In this document: positions 11,994-23,668 of the stretch, piece after piece | How positions within the stretch are numbered: position 1 is the stretch's first letter | Layout: every line of letters starts with the position of its first letter | DNA from: Pseudophaeomoniella oleicola | Taxonomy: Eukaryota > Ascomycota > Eurotiomycetes > Phaeomoniellales > Phaeomoniellaceae | Assembly: GCA_003868215.1 (NCBI GenBank) | Contig: QWDQ01000047.1 | Coordinates: 62,001-126,000, forward strand | Length of the DNA: 64,000 nucleotides | Direction of reading: 5' to 3' | The notes under the pieces: model-generated | Told to the model about the DNA's origin: nothing | Seen by the model: the letters and a program-made list of their open reading frames with translations, nothing else | The model's database searches: none | Made by a program: the position numbers and the translations under genes

Positions 11994-14234
11994 TCAATCC
12001 TCGAAACCACCCCATTCATCACCATCACCATCATCAACGACAGTCGTCCCATTTCCTTCCTTTTTTCTCCTCTTACTCCCCTCCACAGCCGCCCTCCTCC
12101 TCTCCTCCATCTTCTTATCGAACCCGCTCTTCGTCCCGATCCGCGCCCTTTTCATTTCGCGTTTCTTCTTCTCGTCGACAGTCCCACTCTCTGGCGTTTT
12201 GTTGAACGATCTTCGGGCTTCGACGCCGCGTCTTTTGAGCGTCTGGCGGTCCTTTTTGCTGACGGTCGGGAGGGCGTCGAGGAGCCATTTTTGGATCGTT
12301 GGGGTGGGGACGTTGCTGCTGCCGCCGTCCTCGATGGTTGATGACGACGACGACGGTGGTAAGCGGTTCGTGTTGGTATTGGGGTTTTGATGGCGGAGTT
12401 TTTCGGATGCGGCGATTACGTTGGCGACGTTTTTGATGTAGGGGATGTCTTCTTTTGTGTAGTAGGTTATGACGACGCCGCCTTGGCGACCAGCTCGACC
12501 TGTGCGGCCGGCGCGGTGGATGTAGCCGGCGCTGCTGGTGGGGATGTCGTAGTTTACGACGCCATTGACGCCGCGGAAGTCGATGCCGCGGGACAACAGG
12601 TCGGTGGTGATGAGAATCCAGATCTGACCTTTGCGGAATCGGGCCATGATGTCAGCGCGAGCGTTGTCAGAGAGGTCTGAGTGGAGGACGGCGATTCGGG
12701 AGCTTCCGCCGGCAGGAAGAGGGATGTCGTAGCGGAGTTCCGTATGGAGTGCGATGGCGCGTTCAATTGTCTGGGTGAAGACAAGGAAAGGCGGCCGAAG
12801 TATTGGCGTGGTTAACTTCTCTGCGGACTTGCCTTTTGAAGCTAAAGAATACGAGGATGACGGATGCAGCAGTTGCCGGAGGCCTAAGAGTTTCCCGGGT
12901 TCGGTGGCGGCGTATACAAGGCGGTGGGAGATGTTCGGAAGGGAAGTATCTTTGAGGCCAATGACAAGGCGGATTAGGGTAGCGGGTGATTTGATACCCA
13001 AGGCTTGTTGACGGGTTATCAGAGTGGATTTGACAAGGTCTTCTATCGATGCGCCGATTGTGGCAGACCAAAACGAGGTGCGGAGGACTGGGTTCGTGCA
13101 AGCGTTCCACACCGACATTGTCTGATCGCGGAAAAGAGGATCAAGCAGCACATCTGCTTCATCCAAAACAAGATACTTGATGTTTGCCATAGGCTTGTCG
13201 CCAACAATGGTGTTCGACAGCAGAAGGGGGGTACTAACGAGGATGTCGCTTTTGACGAGTGATACACGATGACCACTTTCTGCATCTTCATCATCGCTTT
13301 GCTCACCACTATCAGATACGTTTCCATCAGGGTTGCTTGATGAAACATCAAGAGACATGCCTTTCCGCATCGCTGTTATATGGATTCCTGTCTTAGCACA
13401 TAGTCTTCGGCCTTCGTTCACGATTTGATTGACAAGCTCTTTTGTGGGTGCCAGAATTATAGCAGAGACATGTCTCTCTTTCATGCGATTCGTGGAAAGG
13501 TTATGGATAAGCGGGATGAGGAAAGCGAGGGTCTTTCCGCTACCAGTAGGAGCTACTGTCAAGAGATCAATGTCTTCTTTCAAAATACTTGTCTTGTCAC
13601 CAGCCTCGCTGTCGATACCACCAAGTAGAAGCGGCAGAGCTGCAAGTTGAACTTCTGTTGGAACATAGTAGCCTTGTTCACCAACATTACGTGTCAAAGT
13701 GGTGGAAGCCTTGTAAAGAGGTTGCAGCTGCTGGAATGAGGTGACCGGTTGAGGATATAACCTTGAGGCTTCTTTAAGTTTCTTCCGGTTCGGAGGGGGA
13801 TCGTTCTTCCTTTTCTTAGATTTCTTGGTAGGCAGTGGATTCGCTTGGTCAGCTAAGGATGTGAGATTTGTGATCTTGATTTTGTGCTCTTTAAGCACTT
13901 TCTTGCAATCTTCTCGAGGCCAAGTTTCGGGATTGACCGCCTCATGAATTTCGGTGGTCTGATCGTCTGCCGATTTCACCTCTGCAACTCGAGGTTTTGA
14001 TGATTTCCCGTTGACACTATTTCCGAAGAAATTAAACGAAGGCATGTCTGAGTGATCTCCGGTGACATCATCTCTCTTTCGTTTCTTGTTTGTAGTCTCT
14101 TCGACTGCTGGCTCATGGAACACCTGAGGATTTGCTGGTGCCCCTTCTGAAGGAAGATGATGCCGCTGTCTCGCATTTTGAGCGGAAGAGACCTTAAGGT
14201 TGGTTGACCGAGTGAGAAGCTTCAGCGTGTCCAT
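11994..14234 (-). CDS. ROK1: ATP-dependent DEAD-box RNA helicase ROK1 (DDX52)
   Basis: Single exon, 746 residues, ATG at 14234 and stop at 11996-11994. A lysine-rich N-terminal extension is followed by a Q-motif region (YYVPTEVQLAALPLL, about 190), Walker A APTGSGKT (228-235), a PTKEL motif (Ia), the VLDEAD box (II), a SAT motif (III), and HRAGRTGRAGR (VI). Between Ia and II lies an acidic insert with many Ser and Asp residues. The C-terminus is basic and lysine/arginine-rich, as in nucleolar proteins. ROK1 acts in 18S rRNA maturation in the small-subunit processome. The stop is only about 160 bp from that of the UBX gene, so the two are tightly convergent. Family assignment among DEAD-box proteins rests on overall pattern. 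Confidence 0.88.
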   Translation of the reverse strand: MDTLKLLTRSTNLKVSSAQNARQRHHLPSEGAPANPQVFHEPAVEETTNKKRKRDDVTGDHSDMPSFNFFGNSVNGKSSKPRVAEVKSADDQTTEIHEAVNPETWPREDCKKVLKEHKIKITNLTSLADQANPLPTKKSKKRKNDPPPNRKKLKEASRLYPQPVTSFQQLQPLYKASTTLTRNVGEQGYYVPTEVQLAALPLLLGGIDSEAGDKTSILKEDIDLLTVAPTGSGKTLAFLIPLIHNLSTNRMKERHVSAIILAPTKELVNQIVNEGRRLCAKTGIHITAMRKGMSLDVSSSNPDGNVSDSGEQSDDEDAESGHRVSLVKSDILVSTPLLLSNTIVGDKPMANIKYLVLDEADVLLDPLFRDQTMSVWNACTNPVLRTSFWSATIGASIEDLVKSTLITRQQALGIKSPATLIRLVIGLKDTSLPNISHRLVYAATEPGKLLGLRQLLHPSSSYSLASKGKSAEKLTTPILRPPFLVFTQTIERAIALHTELRYDIPLPAGGSSRIAVLHSDLSDNARADIMARFRKGQIWILITTDLLSRGIDFRGVNGVVNYDIPTSSAGYIHRAGRTGRAGRQGGVVITYYTKEDIPYIKNVANVIAASEKLRHQNPNTNTNRLPPSSSSSTIEDGGSSNVPTPTIQKWLLDALPTVSKKDRQTLKRRGVEARRSFNKTPESGTVDEKKKREMKRARIGTKSGFDKKMEERRRAAVEGSKRRKKEGNGTTVVDDGDGDEWGGFED

Positions 14235-14405
14235 TTTCTATTATACTCTCATTCTTCTCCTCTCTGCTTCCCCTTGCTTTGGTATTTCGGCTGGATGCAT
14301 CTACAGTACAATATAAAAATTTCCCCAGCATATCACGAGGTTCCCCAATGCCAAGCATTTGATGGTCCCGCAACAGTGATCTCTTTAATTGAGATGAGGC
14401 ATCAT

Positions 14406-14417
14406 ACTACGTAGTAA
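14406..14417. repeat. Palindrome TACTACGTAGTA, copy 2
   Basis: Same 12-mer, about 170 bp beyond the ROK1 start codon in its likely promoter. Confidence 0.8.
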
Positions 14418-15452
14418 GCATCATTTGACAATTCAGCTCACTACGAGATTTAAACTCTTCGGTTCTCACGATGCAAGTCTCAGTTGATGTATACGATCTA
14501 TAGAAATCAAGTCGGCCGTTGGTGGAAGTCAGATGACACCCTTTGAAGCCTTATCTCAATTGAGAAACTCCCCTCCGACATAAGAGGAAGACTCGGCCGT
14601 TATGATGAGTATCCAAAGACGCTCAAGAGGTACCTGAAATCGTTCTTTGATCTTAGCAGGGGACGCACAGATCCTCCGTGATGCGATGATCCCCCGAGTA
14701 TCGATAATATCTGCTCACTGGCCCAATATTACGGGATGATCGAGACAGAAAGTTGATTTGTCAACTGCTAGTCTCTCTGATTGGGCAGCCTTGTGACTAT
14801 TTACGCCTAGGACAGTTACACTGCCACAGCGCTGCAAGATCGTCAGAGCGAAATTGACTGACAATTGACGGCTCAGTTGCTCGCATCGAAGGTTCTACAC
14901 TGAGCTTCCCGATGAAGTTACCACCTTTGCGCCCAAGAAACCAAAATCTCATGTCAGTGTCGGTTGAGGCCTGATGCAGTATAGCGCCACGGAAGACCCT
15001 ACATCCGAGGTCTATCGACGACGTCAGTGGAAAACAGTCAACGTGCAAAGCGTCAAACTCTAAGAAATGCTTCATCCCGCAGTAAACAGTCCTTTACCTT
15101 CTAGGCCGTGCCAAGTTATTCGATGTCCTGTTCCAGTCATGTTTCTTCCTTTTTGGTTCTTGTACGACGATCATCCTCAACCTTCTTTTCCCGATTAGGC
15201 CTGTTCCATTCTAGTGCATCCATAGAGCTCTGGACGGCTTCATTGTCTGAAAGCTTCCTGGTCTGAAAGCTTCCAACTACTTGCTCTCCCCGCTCATGAG
15301 GATGAAATACTCAATATGACTCCCCGTGATCACTGCTACAAATGGTCATCAATTTCGGATGACTTAATTTCCGAAGTCATCAAGAGAGGGGTATGGAGTA
15401 GTCTGGTGAAATGTTGCGGCTATGTAAGTTGGTCGCGGCAGGGAGATCTAGG

Positions 15453-15459
15453 TATATAA
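15453..15459 (+). promoter_or_regulatory. TATA box of the ferritin-like gene
   Basis: TATATAA lies 112 bp before the ATG at 15571 in pyrimidine-rich sequence. This is a common distance for fungal genes that are strongly or conditionally expressed. No transcription start is known. Confidence 0.55.
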
Positions 15460-15570
15460 AGATGGTTGTATGTCGAGGCAACTGAATGTTAGTTGTCTTG
15501 ATCTTTACTACCGAGCAGAATCTCTCACCTACACTCCTCCAGACTTCCACATCTCCAAACCATCTACATC

Positions 15571-16545
15571 ATGAAGACAAGCTCTATTCTTGTTGCAGGG
15601 TCTGCTCTTGCGACCGCCTTCGCTCATCCACTTTCCAAAAGGCAAGATGCCAACGTGGATGTAGATGTTCTGCAATTTGCCCTCACGCTCGAGCATCTGG
15701 AAAATGCATTCTACAAACAGGCCCTATCAACCCTGAGCGAAGAAGATTTCATGAACGCCAACTTCACTCCACAGTACTACTCGAACCTGAAGTATATCGC
15801 TCATGATGAGGAATCACATGTAACATCTCTATCCGCAGCTCTATCGGCTGCTGGAGTTATGAATGTGGCCGCCGCTTGTGATTACAAATTTCCTTTCACC
15901 GATGTAAGTAATAGTACATGTGTCAATATGATCTACGCTAACAGTACACAGGTCGCTTCCTTCATCACTCTCAGCTCGGTCTTGGAAGGCGTTGGCACGT
16001 CTGCATATCTGGGTGGCGCTCCATTGATCACGTCAAAAGAATACCTCGCGGTCGCAGGCTCTATTCTTGTCACCGAGTCTCTTCATACCTCCTTGCAACG
16101 AGCAGCAGCCAAGGAAGTTCCATTCCCCAATCCCTATGGAACTGCCCTTACGCCTTCGCCTGTGTTCTCCATAGCAGCTTCATTCATCACTTCTTGTCCG
16201 ATGACCAATCCGACACTCCCATTCATGATGTTCCCAGCTCTGACAGCTGTCCAAGGAACACCAGCAGCACCAGGGATAATGTTTGAATTCAGCGTCATGG
16301 GCGACGTTCCATCCAACGGCACATTCGTCACCTTCGTTTCCGGTCTGACAACCATGAGTATGCCAGTCATGGATGTCACTGGTAGTAACTTCAAAGCTAT
16401 GGTACCAGATATGGCCTCAGGCCAGACCTATGCTCTGCTCACCAACGCAAACATCACGACTCTCGCAGACAGTGCTATTGTTGCCGGCCCAGCTATCTTG
16501 GAAGTTACCCCATCGTCACCTACTTTCGACGTGTCAGTTATGTAG
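15571..16545 (+). CDS. Secreted ferritin-like protein, Rds1 type
   Basis: The N-terminus is a clear signal peptide (MKTSSILVAGSALATAFAHP) followed by a Lys-Arg site. A ferritin-like helical domain (LQFALTLEHLENAFYKQAL, HDEESHVTSLSAAL, SVLEGVGTSAYLGGAPLI, LVTESLHTSLQR) covers about residues 25-190. Glu and His residues sit where ferritin-like proteins bind a di-metal site. The C-terminal part is Ser/Thr/Pro-rich and beta-like. The unspliced frame has 324 residues, but 15904-15951 looks like a 48-nt in-frame intron (GTAAGT, CGCTAAC branch, ACAG). Removal gives 308 residues and joins FTD to VASFITLSSVLEG as in the family. S. pombe rds1 responds to stress and nutrients; the biochemical role is not known. 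Confidence 0.85.
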   Translation: MKTSSILVAGSALATAFAHPLSKRQDANVDVDVLQFALTLEHLENAFYKQALSTLSEEDFMNANFTPQYYSNLKYIAHDEESHVTSLSAALSAAGVMNVAAACDYKFPFTDVSNSTCVNMIYANSTQVASFITLSSVLEGVGTSAYLGGAPLITSKEYLAVAGSILVTESLHTSLQRAAAKEVPFPNPYGTALTPSPVFSIAASFITSCPMTNPTLPFMMFPALTAVQGTPAAPGIMFEFSVMGDVPSNGTFVTFVSGLTTMSMPVMDVTGSNFKAMVPDMASGQTYALLTNANITTLADSAIVAGPAILEVTPSSPTFDVSVM

Positions 16546-18082
16546 ATACGTCTCTTATTCATCATTGCTAAGCCAATATGTACAGAGATCGGCAGCCAAT
16601 GCTCGAGTACATATCTATAATTGCGTTAATATATGATTATTATCTATGATTTTCGTTGACTACTGTCTACATTGTTACCCCATATAAGCGCGTAATGTAA
16701 CAGGTGTCAATTCCGAATGATTCCTGCACGTAGGTGGCTGATGTATAACATGTAACCTCCAACTATGCTTCAAATGAGGCACTATCTTGTACTCACCGTC
16801 GAAGCAGAAGTCAATCTATAGACATCCCTGTTGGCCAAGAGAGACACTCGCAGATCTAATCACCGTGATTATATTATTCTCATGAAGGTGACCACCTGTC
16901 AGCTCGTTGTCTTGAGAACATCAAAGGTGCTCGAACAGGTCTTCTGGCGGTGCCGTGAAAAGAGATGCTGGATCTTTCGGACAGGAAGTGGGTTAACGGA
17001 GACAATCCGATATAGTACGGTATACATCTGCCACAACCATGGCGATGAAAACACATCAGATGGTAAATCGGCTACCTAGGTACTTATCTACCTACATCGC
17101 TAACTGCTCTTTCTTTGTTCTCCGAGTCATTTCAGTCGAGATCCTCGAAATCACGCACAATGAATCTTCCAGCGGATCACTCAGCATCGATACTGTCTGC
17201 CTGAAGTAAGAAAACATGTACACACTTGGGAGCCACTTCGTCGTCCTATGAGGCGGTGCAAAGAAAGCTTTATGAATAGGCGGAAGGATTGGTGGCGGCC
17301 AAGACAACTGCTATGTTCAGATTGGCCAAGCGGGAGACGACGACGACGAAGTGGCTGCTGAGTCGTCATCAACAACTGGCATTCATAACACACGATAAAT
17401 CCGGCTCTTATCGAGTTTGGATGATTAGTGCTTGATGACCCCTCTTCTATTCAATCCAAACAGCTCATCGACGAAAAGAAGAGAACAACCTCTCGTTGCT
17501 ATCAGTCCTCCTCTTTTGGCTGTGTATATTTGTTTGTTCAGGGTAACGCTACCACTGACATCGGATCACCTAACTCTGATAAGCATAGGCTTTCTGCTCG
17601 AGCATTTCCACACCAAACCCCACTATCCTCTCAACTACTGCCAACTAACAGTGTGAGATCGGCCTATCGCCTACCAGGCACCAGGGTTCAAACGGCCGGG
17701 CCGGACGAACGCGCTCCATCCCCAAAAAGATATACCGGCGCCAGTTCTGATTCGGATTGAAACAATAGCGGTCGCAAACCCCGTTGCAATAGCTTCGGGT
17801 TTCTCTTTCTTGCTTGATTCGTGTATACCTGCGCACTCGCAGCTTAGCTTTCTTTTCTTTGTTTCAAGGGTTCCGGCCGTCGACATATATAGCGATACCC
17901 ATTACCTCGAAAGCGCGTATACGATTGAAGTAAAGCGTTTCAGCGAGCAACAGCATTCAGATACCCCAGTCAGGCTATACACAGGATTCATTTGATTCAG
18001 CGACTCCCAGCAAATATCAGGACACATTATCGCAGAGCATCATCACCAACGGTCAAATCGTATATAATTCATTCGGAACATC
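16546..18082. other. Intergenic region, no gene seen
   Basis: 1.5 kb between two + strand genes. Short frames (16831-17079, 17428-17760) have no recognisable content. A TACCTAGGTA cluster lies near 17075-17095. Confidence 0.5.
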
Positions 18083-19601
18083 ATGAAAAAATTCGGGGGA
18101 TTTGTGAAAAGGAGTGGAAGCCGTAAGCGCCCCCTCGTACCACCACACCTCAAGCTGTCAAATCTGATGTCGTACAAAACCAGGGGTCGAGCCATCTTCT
18201 GCGTCAACTTCCTCAGAGCGTCGAAATTTGGAAAGTTGGATGAAAGAAACAATTGTAAGACCACACACCCACACACTTCAAATCCAACCCATGGGGGTTT
18301 TGCGAGAGAATACCCCGATGTCTGACTTCGGCATGTATTCTGCTGTTATTAGATCGCATTCAGCGAATCCGGCAATCCAGATCGCCAGCGTGGACCAGAC
18401 GACAAGGACGAAACAGTGTATCTGAGCGAGATCGTCGAAGCCGCCGAAGCGAGCCCCCCCGCTGCGCGGAAAGCAGCCTCCACCATCCGGGATGTGCTCG
18501 ACAAGAAGAGCAAAACGAAATCCTACGCAAAATACAACGTGATCATGCTCATAGAGATTTTGGGCAAGAACCCCGGACGCAGCTTTACGGATCATTTGGG
18601 CAACAAAGATGTTGTCGAGACGATGCGGTACGTGCTTCAAAATGAGACGGACGTCAGTGTGCAAGATCTCCTGCGGAATTCACTGGAGTGGTTCGAACGG
18701 GAGAGGGGGGGTGACGTGAAGTTGAGCCCCCTGATCGAGATGTGGAGGAAGGAGAAGATGAGGGTGCCTCCGGCAAGGCAGGGCCACAGAGGGGTGAGTT
18801 GTGACCAAATCCAACCCAATCCGCCTCGAAGCCCCCCAATAGAAGACTAATTTGACGACTTCACAACAGCCCCCTCCAGGACCCCCTCCAGCAGCAGGAT
18901 ACCCCTACCAAACCCCCCACCAATCCTCTCACCACTCGCAATCCCTCCCCACCCCCGACGAACTCGCCAGCCGCATCGAAGAAGCCACCGGCACCGCCCG
19001 CCTCCTCACGCAAACCATCCGCGCCACCAAACCCTCGGAATTCATGGCCGACGAACTGATCCCCGAACTCGCCGAGCGCGTCGCGAACGCGAGCCGTAGT
19101 ATCGTCGGCTACATCGGCAGCACGCACCCGCACCCGCCGGACAACGACACGCTCGAGACGCTCGTGAAATGCTACAGGTACCTGTCCGTCACGACGCTCG
19201 AGTACTGTAACGCCGTGTTGGATCTGCGGAGGCAGTTTGGGGATCCGTCGAAAGCGCCGTCGGTAGAGGTCTCCGGCGCGCTTCAAGCTGAAAACGCTAC
19301 TGTCCCAACACCACCACCACCTCCACCTCCACCACAACAACAAAACGGCAAATACCCCGACCCCCAACTCTCCATGGCAAATCCAACACCAACCTCAACA
19401 TACGCCGCTCCCCCCGGCCCACCCCCACCTCTACCAAGCAACAACCCCTTCGCAGATCAACCTACTGCCGCCGAACAACCTAACAAGTACACGCTGTTTT
19501 CTCGCTCGTCGTCGAATAGTGAGCAACAGCAACAGCAGCCATACTTGCCGCAGAATCGACCTCCACCTCCTCCACCGGCGGCGGCTGCTGTAGCTAGGTA
19601 G
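18083..19601 (+). CDS. VHS and GAT domain trafficking adaptor
   Basis: Four exons with consistent phase: 18083-18122, 18184-18254, 18353-18793, 18870-19601; 427 residues. A basic, Ser-rich start leads into a VHS superhelix (about 38-180: FSESG, SPPAARKAASTIRDVL, YNVIMLIEILGKNPG, SVQDLLRNSLEWFE). A Pro-rich linker and a GAT three-helix domain follow (ELASRIEEATGTARLLTQTI, ELAERVANASRSIVGYI, VTTLEYCNAVLD). The tail is Pro/Gln-rich with one NPF motif (NNPFADQ) that EH domains could bind. The build resembles Lsb5/TOM1-like adaptors that sort ubiquitinated cargo at endosomes. The 40-nt first exon and the choice of acceptor for exon 2 (18183/18184) are my inference. Confidence 0.8.
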
Positions 19602-19640
19602 GAACTATGGAATTGAGGAGAAGGGACGGACGAACAGACG

Positions 19641-19692
19641 GATGGATGAATGGATGAATGGATGAATGGATGAATGGATGGATGGATGGATA
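19641..19692. repeat. (GATG/GAATG)n microsatellite
   Basis: Tandem ATGGATGA and ATGG units begin about 40 bp after the VHS/GAT stop codon, in its likely 3' UTR. Confidence 0.85.
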
Positions 19693-19965
19693 TATGTATG
19701 GTTACTATGGATATATATACTGCGAGCATGAGTAGGTATATATTTGTAAAATTGACACTTTGATATATGATGATCACCGGTTTCTTTATTGCTCCCTCTC
19801 CTTCCCTCTTCCTTGACTTTTGTGCGCACACTGTTGCAACACCATTCGTTCGTCCACCAACAAGCCCCAGCCAAACGACAGCCTTGGGTCCAAGTCTCAA
19901 GCCCTGTCCCGCCAGTACTAAATCCTCCCTGTACCCTATCCGATGAAAAATCCCTGTTCCTCATT

Positions 19966-22900
19966 TCAATCCAAATCAACGAAAAGTTCCATAACCCCAA
20001 AGTCCCACCAACTCGGCCGCGTGCTATACCCCCAAACCCGATCGGGAAACACCCCCTTTACTACTCGTTTCATCTCGACAAACGCCGCCTTCGCTTCCTC
20101 GGTCCGCGGCCTCAGACATTCTGATCGCATCAGCGTTTTCATCAGCGTTTCTCGGGCCGTGTTGGAATGGGCGGAGGCGACGTCGAGAGGGGTCCGGCCA
20201 TCAGCGTCTGAGTACAGGAGTATTTCCGGGTGCATCGGGACCATGGTGGTGGTCAGAGATGACCAGCATTCGAGAGCGCCGCGGGCGGCGATGAGGTGGT
20301 AGATGGTTTCGTGCGTTTCGGGGTTGATGGTGAGACGGTTGCCCTTTTGGAAGCGGATGCAGTGCTCGCTGAGAATACGGAAACATTCTCCTTGGTCTGT
20401 GCGGACGCATGCTTCCAGAGGCGTTTCGCCAGTATGATCGGCTTTTTGCGTCTGACAATACGAATCTCCTAGTCCCTTCCAACGCGCGAAGAGGCGGACC
20501 ATTTCCAAATGCCCCATTGCTGCGGCATAGTGTATGGGTGTCCGGCCAAGGTTATCTTGTTGATTCACATCTGCCCTCTCGTTAATCAGCCACTCCACCT
20601 GGCCGATATCCGCTCGTTTCGTCGCCCAGATCATGGAGGATTGTCCGTCGATGCCAACGGAATCCACGCCAGCGGAGCCACGCATTATCAAGTACCGATT
20701 GATCAACACATAGTTCTCACTATTAGCCCAGGCACAAAGCTCGTCGCCCCATGAACCCTCGGGAACATGAATGTCAGGTAACCCGTTGTAGCTGCTAATC
20801 GATTGTAAATCTAACAGCTTCTCCCAATGGGCATTGGGATTGCGCCCGATGATCCATTTGATTTGGGCCTTGAGTTGTAGATCTATGCTCGTGTGTTCAA
20901 GCAAAAAGATTATATCATGCTGACAGTCCAGGCTCTGAGCCATGAGACTCTTACACGCCTCGGAGGCAAGATCGTAAGCAAATGAACCTGCATGAGGTGC
21001 TTGACCTTGGATTGCCCATCGGCAGATGAGGCTCCTAGCTTTGGGATCTGTGAAGACTTCTAAAGATCTTCGGATTTGTCGTCGTTTGAGATGAAGGTCC
21101 GGCTGGCGACTCGCCCTTTTCAGGGCCGGGTATATGCACGAAAGGGCATCGCTTCGAGGGCCCAATCCAGATTCAGCGAATATGAGGCTCAAGTCTTCAA
21201 GTCTGCGAGACTGACACCGAACATCTGTGCCATTACTGGCATCAATGCTGATATCATCCTCGGTTGCAGGAGCGAGGAAGACAGCAAAAGTGGCCAGGAA
21301 AGAGAGGTACAGATCCTGTGCACACATCAATAAACTTGATGATTGAGATCCTACAGTCAAGAAATACGGCTCCATCGTTGGCGGATCGCGAGAATCGACT
21401 TCGAACGCCTGCCATCCAAAGTAGTTAGACTTCGGATATTTGAGCGGTTGGTTATATAAGGGAAATTGAGGTAAACGCTCGGAATGCGACAAGGCGAAAG
21501 CTTCTTGATGTTTGAATAGGCCAGAAACAAGAGCGAGGTCTGTGGCGGCAAAGCCTGTTGTCCACAGATTGTACTCGTGCACAGCAGCCCTCTTCGAATC
21601 CTCGTCCAAATTATCGAACCAGCCCACGATTCTGCGGAAGGAATCCTGCCCTGGTTCGGAGAGAGCGGTCCGCGTGTGGTGCCATAAAGACAGTACAGCC
21701 TCAAGACCTTCGGTATCAATGTGGTAGCCTTCTGAAGATCGAGTAAGACGAACATGGACGGATTCCACCACTGGGTTTGCTAAGGGTTTTACTCCAAACT
21801 TCTCAATAACGAACCTGCACCTACGTGTTGACCACGACAGCATTGCCGGGACTGGTGAGCTATAGTGAGCAACATGTCCTGGTATCCGGAGGCAATCGAA
21901 CTGGATGCAACAGTCATTCGGAATAGGATTCTTGTTGAGGTGATCCGTAATGTAGGCCACTGTATCTTCAATTGCTACCTTTAACTTTGCTGCCACAGAG
22001 ATCGTATCACCGTTTGCCCACTCGCTCTTCACGGAGGGAAGGGATACCAGAGACGCATACGTTTTGACAAGCTCCCGGCTCTTGTTGTAAGTTGGGTCAT
22101 CATGATTGAAAGCCTCTGGTCTCGGTATCTTCAATAGTGGAGAAAGCTCAAACATTCTGTCATCATAGTCAACCAATATGCGGATGAAATCAAGGAGTTC
22201 GTTTCCCGTTTTGTGAGAAGGATCAAAGAACTCTAGTTCATTTCGAGAGGCAGTCTTACGTTGCGTACGTAGTGTAGCACGAAGCACCGCCATTATCAAT
22301 GTTGCCGAGAGATTTGCCAGAGCCACAGAGGCGTGTAAATATCTGAGACCGACGAATTGCAGCACGAACCCGATCATGGTCAAGCCTACAGCCACAAATA
22401 GTGCTAAGCGAGGTCTTTGACTACTGCCTCGGCGATTCCTAGAAATGGTAGAACGCACATAGGTTTCGGTGCGAAAATTCCGGCCAACATAAGCGGGAAA
22501 GGTCTGGTCACCGACCTTCTGTTCAGCCTGCAGCCAAAATATCTCTCCGTTGGTCGCTTTGGGCCGATCAGACATATGTTGCCCCGATGTATTCGAACCG
22601 TCGGCTGTGATGTGTCGTTTCAGGAATACTTCATCGGTCTCACGATTTATCAGAAGAGCACACACAAACATGCCAGCCGATACTGCGATCGTACCCACCC
22701 AGGTGAGGGGAAACGCCCACGGCTGGATTGAAGTTGATGAATGCTGTCGTGTTGATCCATTATCAGTATTGTCGTTCGTAAGGATAGTCCTGAGAGGATC
22801 ATAGTAGACGGACAGTCCACCATATACAATTGTACCTACAATCATGTAAGCATTTCGACGTATCGTGAAACAATTCCCAGAATATGCAGCACAGACCTGC

Positions 22901-23668
22901 TTGCAGAACAACTCCCGTCACTAGCACTGATATGGTCCACCACATTGGCCTCGTCTCGCGGCCGACATTCAAAGATAGGTTTGGACATAAAGCAAATGAT
23001 TCCGACATGTCCAACAAGGCCTCTCTATCTTCATGCTTGTATTCACTGGGTTTAGAAAATACGCTGTGGTCTCGGTCTATGGTCCAAATCCTTGGTTTCA
23101 ACGTGGATGATTGAGACAAATCTGTCTCAGACACTGAGCTTGCTGCATCATCCAACATGACGTCCTGTAGTCTTGACAAAGGAGCTCTGTCGCTTGACCG
23201 AGTAAGTCCGGGAAGTCTCCTTGCTTCACCTTTGACAATTTCCAAGACTTTGGGTTGGCCGTAGACCCGTGCAATACCACCCATCTCCCACAGCTCCGAC
23301 ACGGTATCCGACGTAGACGACAACAGCTCAATCTCAGCCGCTGCCCGTCCTTCTTGAGCTCTACCAATAAACGCCTTCAACGCCGGATTCTGGCTGACTC
23401 TGATCGCCGACACGACCGCCGTCAGTATCCCCAGCGGGGCCATCGCGAAGATCACATTGTCCAGGATCGACGTCGACTCGCTCAGGAACTGCTTCGTGGC
23501 CTGCTCGCCAAAGAGTGTAATGAGAGGCGCAAGGTCCGTGGAGAGATTGTTTACGAAGTCGTTGAAGCTCGTTGCGTGGACGGGAGAGGGAAAGGAAAGG
23601 AGGAGGGGCAGAGTTATGGTGACGAGGACAGAGCATTGTGAGGGGATTGGGTATCGTAGAAGCAACAT
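19966..23668 (-). CDS. Large multi-pass membrane protein with C-terminal ankyrin repeats
   Basis: Two exons, 23668-22897 and 22835-19966; 1213 residues. The intron (GTCTGT donor, GCTTACATG branch, TGTAG acceptor) restores frame from VVLQA to GTIVYGG. An N-terminal hydrophobic stretch (SVLVTITLPLLLSFPSPVHA) resembles a signal peptide. More membrane segments lie near 60-85, 240-280, 295-315 and 385-430. The middle is a large soluble region of unknown fold. The C-terminal 250 residues hold ankyrin-like repeats (NLGRTPIHYAAAMGHLEMVRLF, HTGETPLEACVR, ADGRTPLDVASAHS). Such proteins are common in accessory regions of filamentous fungi and have no assigned job. It is the first of four minus-strand genes (20-30 kb) of accessory character. 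Confidence 0.8.

Larger units (their letters stand above)
14235..15570. other. Intergenic region upstream of the Rds1-like gene
   Basis: 1.3 kb between two divergent starts. No convincing gene. It holds the palindrome TACTACGTAGTA (14406-14417), a direct repeat of GTCTGAAAGCTTCC near 15246-15273, and a TATA box at 15453-15459. Confidence 0.5.

Noticed and set aside
17670-17700. GGGTTCAAAC B-box-like motif
   Set aside because: No CC at the required end and no A box in reach.
18861-19367. 168-codon minus-strand frame
   Set aside because: It is the shadow of the GC-rich GAT/proline-rich exon of the VHS/GAT gene, full of Trp and Gly repeats from antisense reading.
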